Source: Hydromicrobium sp964517765
Lineage (GTDB): Bacteria; Actinomycetota; Humimicrobiia; Humimicrobiales; Humimicrobiaceae
Reading direction: 5' to 3'
Assembly (NCBI GenBank): GCA_964517765.1
Contig: CAZFEN010000010.1
Span: 1 to 46,838, forward strand
Length of the DNA: 46,838 nucleotides
The stretch's first letter is position 1, and the number at the start of each line of letters is the position of its first letter. The notes beneath the pieces are model-generated. The model was not told the DNA's origin, ran no database searches, and was given only the letters and a program-made list of their open reading frames with translations. Made by a program: the position numbers and the translations under genes. Positions 43,494-46,838 of this stretch are shown piece after piece.

Positions 43494-43928
43494 GTGTTTT
43501 CAGGAACGTACCATAGGACCATAGATAATAAAGGAAGGATTTTCGTTCCCTCAATATTCAGGGATGAATTGGTAAGGGGACTGATGGTATCAAAGGGATA
43601 CGGTCTAAAATGCCTATGTCTGTATTCTATGGAAAAATGGGAAAAAATAGATGAAAAAATAATTGAAAATAAAGTTGCAGAGGGAGACGTGCAGAGATTC
43701 AAAAGATGGTTTTTTAGTTCTGCCGTCAAAGAGACCATCGATCAGCAGGGAAGAATCAGAATACCTCAGAATCTAATAGAATATGCCGGGATCGAGAAAG
43801 ATATTGTTTTGGTGGGCGTTTCTAATAGAGCTGAGATATGGAATAAGGAAAATTGGCAGGAATATTATGGGGATGCAGAATCCAAATATAAGAAAAACAC
43901 AGATGTATTTGAAAAATTAGAACTTTAG
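43494..43928 (+). CDS. mraZ: Transcriptional regulator MraZ
   Basis: GTG start seven bases after GGAG; 144 residues. Two AbrB-like SpoVT repeats are seen, the first with YHRTIDNKGRIFVPSIFRDEL (two parts, about 5-25) and the second with KETIDQQGRIRIPQNLIEYAG. MraZ forms a ring that binds direct repeats in front of the division and cell wall cluster and adjusts its transcription. Here it is the first gene of that cluster, twelve bases before rsmH. Confidence 0.94.
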   Translation: MFSGTYHRTIDNKGRIFVPSIFRDELVRGLMVSKGYGLKCLCLYSMEKWEKIDEKIIENKVAEGDVQRFKRWFFSSAVKETIDQQGRIRIPQNLIEYAGIEKDIVLVGVSNRAEIWNKENWQEYYGDAESKYKKNTDVFEKLEL

Positions 43929-43940
43929 AAGAGTATCATA

Positions 43941-44885
43941 ATGAATTCAGAAGAGGTTCATATACCGGTTCTTTTAAAGGAGGTTTTAAAATATTTAAAT
44001 TTAAAGCAGGGTAATATCATTTTTGACGGAACGCTTGGCGGTGCTGGTCATACTGTAGAAATTATTAAAGCCATTGCCCCCACAGGCAGAGTAATTGGAG
44101 TCGATCTTCATAGCCAGACTATAAGCACCGCCGCCACTAAACTGGAGAAGTATTCTAAAAATGTGATTTTGTTAAATGATAACTTTGCAAATATCAAAGA
44201 AATTTTAAAGAAAATAAATATCGAGAGTATTGATGGGTTACTGTTAGATCTGGGATTATCCTCTTTTATGATTGACAAATCGGAAAGAGGGTTTAGTTAT
44301 CTGAAAGATGAGAAATTAGATATGAGATTTGGTAATGACATAAATTTAAGTGCATTTTATGTAGTGAATGATTATCCTCAGGAAAAATTAATAGAAATTT
44401 TCCGGAAATATGGGGAGGAGAGGTGGTCCGGACCGATTGCCAGAAATATTGTCAAATACAGAGAGACCGGTGACATAAGGTCCACAAAGGAACTGGTGGA
44501 GATCATCAAGAATTCGATACCTTTAAAATTCAAATACCAGAGGAAAGGTCACCCGGCAAAAAGGATTTTCCAGGCAATCCGCATGGAAGTAAACAGGGAA
44601 CTGGATAATTTAAAGAAAGCAATCGACGATGGCTTCGAAGTATTAAAAAGCGGCGGACGAATGGCAATTATTTCATACCATTCTCTGGAGGATAGAATGG
44701 TAAAGAGTAAATTCCTGCAATATGAGGGTAAATGTACCTGTCCTCCCGATTTTCCGGTATGTAGATGCGGTAGAAATAAAAGAGCCAGGATTATTACAAA
44801 AAAGGCAATAAAACCTGATTCTGAAGAAATCAGCCGGAATCCACGTTCAAAGAGTGCAAGGTTGAGGGTTCTGGAAAAGTTATAG
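43941..44885 (+). CDS. rsmH: 16S rRNA (cytosine-1402-N4)-methyltransferase
   Basis: The 314-residue SAM-dependent enzyme methylates N4 of C1402 in 16S rRNA. The SAM motif is DGTLGGAGHT (about 29-38). Other markers are HIPVLLKEVL at the N-terminus, DGLLLDLGLSS, RGFSYLKDEKLDMRF, HPAKRIFQAIRM and the C-terminal NPRSKSARLRVLEK. Standard length and place in the mra cluster. Confidence 0.96.
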   Translation: MNSEEVHIPVLLKEVLKYLNLKQGNIIFDGTLGGAGHTVEIIKAIAPTGRVIGVDLHSQTISTAATKLEKYSKNVILLNDNFANIKEILKKINIESIDGLLLDLGLSSFMIDKSERGFSYLKDEKLDMRFGNDINLSAFYVVNDYPQEKLIEIFRKYGEERWSGPIARNIVKYRETGDIRSTKELVEIIKNSIPLKFKYQRKGHPAKRIFQAIRMEVNRELDNLKKAIDDGFEVLKSGGRMAIISYHSLEDRMVKSKFLQYEGKCTCPPDFPVCRCGRNKRARIITKKAIKPDSEEISRNPRSKSARLRVLEKL

Positions 44886-44927
44886 TAAGGTTCGTTATTT
44901 ATTAAAAGGGTTTGATGAGCTTTTAAA

Positions 44928-45464
44928 ATGAACTTAAGATTGGCAGAAAAACAGGATATATATAAAAGAAGATCTTATCCTCTTTTATATCTGGTAAAGG
45001 ATCCGGATAGCGGAAGAGAGAAGGAAAAGGTTGTTTATAGCAATAGCGGTCTTTTCTATATATTTGTTGTGGTCATCATCTTTATCTGCCTTGGTGTCCT
45101 CTTGAATATCGGGCTTAAAATACAGAGTATAAATTACCGAAAAAGTATATACGAAACTAATGAAATGATCTCATTGGAAAAAGAAAGGAGTGACCGTTTA
45201 CTTCTAAAGGTATCGGAATTGAGGTCCCCCTCGAGAGTTATAGAGGTCGCTAAAAATGATCTCGATATGAATATGACAGATAACCTAAAAATTATCGAGA
45301 TTTCAAATAGCGGTTTAGAAAATAATGAAAAAATATACAATTATATATCTACAAATACTGATACTATAACTAAAAATTATGACGGTTTTCTCGGTGCGAT
45401 TTATTACATCCAGGATATAGTCCTGGTAGTTTCGGAAAGCGTATTGACATTTTTTATACCCTAA
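44928..45464 (+). CDS. ftsL: Cell division protein FtsL-like (DivIC/FtsB superfamily)
   Basis: The 178-residue protein has a cytoplasmic N-terminus (1 to about 44), one TM helix (about 45-67), and a coiled-coil region after it (RKSIYETNEMISLEKERSDRL in part), followed by SPSRVIEVAKNDLDM, the FtsL-like end of the coil. The extra C-terminal tail of about 50 residues ends in a hydrophobic stretch. Sequence is too divergent for certainty; the call relies on topology and on its place between rsmH and the PBP gene. Confidence 0.75.
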   Translation: MNLRLAEKQDIYKRRSYPLLYLVKDPDSGREKEKVVYSNSGLFYIFVVVIIFICLGVLLNIGLKIQSINYRKSIYETNEMISLEKERSDRLLLKVSELRSPSRVIEVAKNDLDMNMTDNLKIIEISNSGLENNEKIYNYISTNTDTITKNYDGFLGAIYYIQDIVLVVSESVLTFFIP

Positions 45465-45484
45465 TTATTATGTTAGATTAAAAA

Positions 45485-46838
45485 ATGCTTAGAAATAATA
45501 ATAATATGAAGGTAAACAGGAAAAGAATATATTTCCTGTTTATTTTATTTTTAATGGCCTTTTTAGCCATAATCTACAGGCTGGTTTATGTGCAGTACTT
45601 GAATGCATCGGAATTTAAAAGTTATGCCGAATATCAGCATATAGGTGAATTTGTGCTCAGTTCAAAAAGGGGTAAAATCCTTGATAGAAATGGGAGAGAG
45701 CTTGCAACAAGTCTAATTGAAAAGACCGTATATGCAAATCCGAAATTGGTACTTGATTCCGAATATGAATCTAAAATTCTGGCAGAAATATTAGAGCTAA
45801 ATCCGGCAGATATAAAGGAAAAACTGGACAGCCAGGATCTGGGATTCGTATATATACAGAGAAAAGTCTCATCGGAAAAAGCAGAAAAAATTATAGAATA
45901 CAACCTTCCGGGCATATATATTCAAAATGAGTCTATGAGATATTACCCCCTAAAAGATATTGCTGCTTCAGTTATAGGATTTACCGGAATAGACAATAAT
46001 GGTTTATCCGGAATAGAATTACAGTATGAAAATATTTTAAGGGGAATCGATGTTAAAGTAGTTGCCGAAAAAGATGTCTTTGGCAATATAATTCCTGAAG
46101 AAAATAATGTCCTCGCAGAGCCTATTGATGGTAAAGATGTAATCCTTACCATCGATTCGCGAATTCAATACATCGTGCAGGAAAGACTGGAAGAACTTGT
46201 CTCGCAGTATAATGCGCTGCAGGCAATTGCTATAGTGATGAATCCTAAAAACGGTGAGATCTATTCAATGGCTTCATATCCTGGTTTTGATTTAAATAAT
46301 TACGAGGAAGCTGATCCGGAACTGTTCAAAATACAGGGTATATCTTTTATATATGAACCGGGATCTACTTTTAAAATAATTAATGTTGCATCTGCAATAG
46401 AAAGCAATTCAGTTGGTAGGTATCAGATATTCAATCTGGCTCCTTCAATTGAGGTAGGTGGTAAAACGTTTCCGGATTTGTCCAGGAGATATAATACCTA
46501 TTCTACTGAGGAGATAATAAAGCGATCAAGTAATGTGGGAGCTATTACTATTGCCAGAAGTATGGGGGAAAAAGTCTTCTGGGAAGGTATAAAAAAATTT
46601 GGATTTGGTGAACTTACAGGGATAGAATTACCCGGAGAAGAAATAGGGATTTTTCATGATTATAAGAAATGGAACGCACCGGACATAGCAGCAATGGCTA
46701 TAGGTCAGACTATTTCCGTAACCCCTCTCCAATTATTGAGGGCAGTCTGCGCTGTTGCAAATGGAGGTTATCTTATCACCCCCACTATTGTAAAGGAAAT
46801 AAAATTATTGGAAAATGAAGAAGATAATAATATAAAGA
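45485..46838 (+). CDS. Class B penicillin-binding protein (FtsI/PBP2 family), 3' truncated by window edge
   Basis: The frame is open from ATG 45485 to the end of the window (451 codons); an alternative ATG is at 45506, and neither has a good ribosome site. A single N-terminal TM helix (about 16-35) precedes the PBP dimer domain (SSKRGKILDRNGRELATS). The transpeptidase domain has catalytic Ser294 in STFK and the SxN motif S348-S349-N350. The KTG motif is beyond the window. It cross-links septal or lateral peptidoglycan outside the membrane. Position after ftsL makes septal FtsI the likeliest identity; SpoVD-type is the alternative. Confidence 0.92.
   Translation, partial: MLRNNNNMKVNRKRIYFLFILFLMAFLAIIYRLVYVQYLNASEFKSYAEYQHIGEFVLSSKRGKILDRNGRELATSLIEKTVYANPKLVLDSEYESKILAEILELNPADIKEKLDSQDLGFVYIQRKVSSEKAEKIIEYNLPGIYIQNESMRYYPLKDIAASVIGFTGIDNNGLSGIELQYENILRGIDVKVVAEKDVFGNIIPEENNVLAEPIDGKDVILTIDSRIQYIVQERLEELVSQYNALQAIAIVMNPKNGEIYSMASYPGFDLNNYEEADPELFKIQGISFIYEPGSTFKIINVASAIESNSVGRYQIFNLAPSIEVGGKTFPDLSRRYNTYSTEEIIKRSSNVGAITIARSMGEKVFWEGIKKFGFGELTGIELPGEEIGIFHDYKKWNAPDIAAMAIGQTISVTPLQLLRAVCAVANGGYLITPTIVKEIKLLENEEDNNIK

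Noticed and set aside
1..46838. tRNA, rRNA, prophage, transposon or defence-system genes
   Set aside because: I looked for conserved tRNA/rRNA segments, integrase, transposase, Cas and restriction motifs and recognised none on either strand.

Overview
The window is AT-rich, gene-dense bacterial DNA, with many GTG and TTG starts and mostly clear Shine-Dalgarno sites. It points to an anaerobic, fermentative, deep-branching bacterium. The evidence is a ferredoxin-dependent 2-oxoacid oxidoreductase, a DUF362/ferredoxin protein, an iron-sulfur flavoprotein, a CoA-disulfide-reductase-type flavoprotein, QueH instead of QueG, and lipoproteins with Glu-rich linkers. Phylum-level assignment (for example Atribacterota-like or a deep actinobacterial anaerobe) would be a guess. 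The division cluster mraZ-rsmH-ftsL-PBP at the right end shows a peptidoglycan cell wall. No rRNA, tRNA, CRISPR array, IS element or phage gene was recognised.

Layout. 1-6.2 kb: a zinc-ribbon membrane protein, a PfkB sugar kinase, a membrane protein with charged amphipathic repeats, a squalene-cyclase-like toroid protein overlapping a DUF362/ferredoxin protein, an alpha/beta hydrolase and a YtxH protein. 6.2-10.3 kb: copZ, a copA lacking its own metal-binding domain, and a CoA-disulfide-reductase/rhodanese fusion. 10.3-17.9 kb: an Atg22-type MFS exporter, a two-subunit 2-oxoacid:ferredoxin oxidoreductase, an iron-sulfur flavoprotein, a TlpA/CcdA thiol-redox pair, lgt and queH. 18-22.4 kb: hisD, hisC, a methyltetrahydrofolate methyltransferase-like protein and a MalK/UgpC-type ATPase. 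22.6-36.4 kb: a beta-glucan/beta-mannan oligosaccharide locus with a LacI regulator, GH94 phosphorylase, GH1, GH2 and a complete family-5 (Opp/Dpp-type) ABC importer. 36.5-39.6 kb: a three-gene overlapping operon with a metallophosphoesterase, cyclic 2,3-diphosphoglycerate synthetase and 2-phosphoglycerate kinase. 39.6-46.8 kb: small envelope proteins, an FmdB zinc ribbon, xseA/xseB, then mraZ, rsmH, ftsL and a truncated class B PBP.

How the genes work together. The sugar locus appears to import short beta-linked gluco- or manno-oligosaccharides as intact chains. GH94 would cleave them by phosphorolysis and GH1/GH2 by hydrolysis. Two promoters 8 kb apart, before lacI and before the binding-protein gene, share 42 of 50 bases including one palindromic operator, so the regulator probably controls itself and the importer. 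A strong hairpin after the binding-protein gene would let that gene be expressed above the permeases.

Most notable observations. (1) The binding protein at 30669-32462 is circularly permuted: signal peptide and linker, then the C-terminal third of the family fold, then the N-terminal two thirds, at normal total length. (2) A bacterial operon carries both enzymes for cyclic 2,3-diphosphoglycerate, a compound best known from methanogens, together with a phosphoesterase. (3) A long-range RNA-like stem lies before the GH94 gene. (4) Ten-base-spaced repeats that look like MraZ boxes lie at the expected mraZ start site. (5) A relic of a sugar O-acetyltransferase gene follows the GH1 stop codon.
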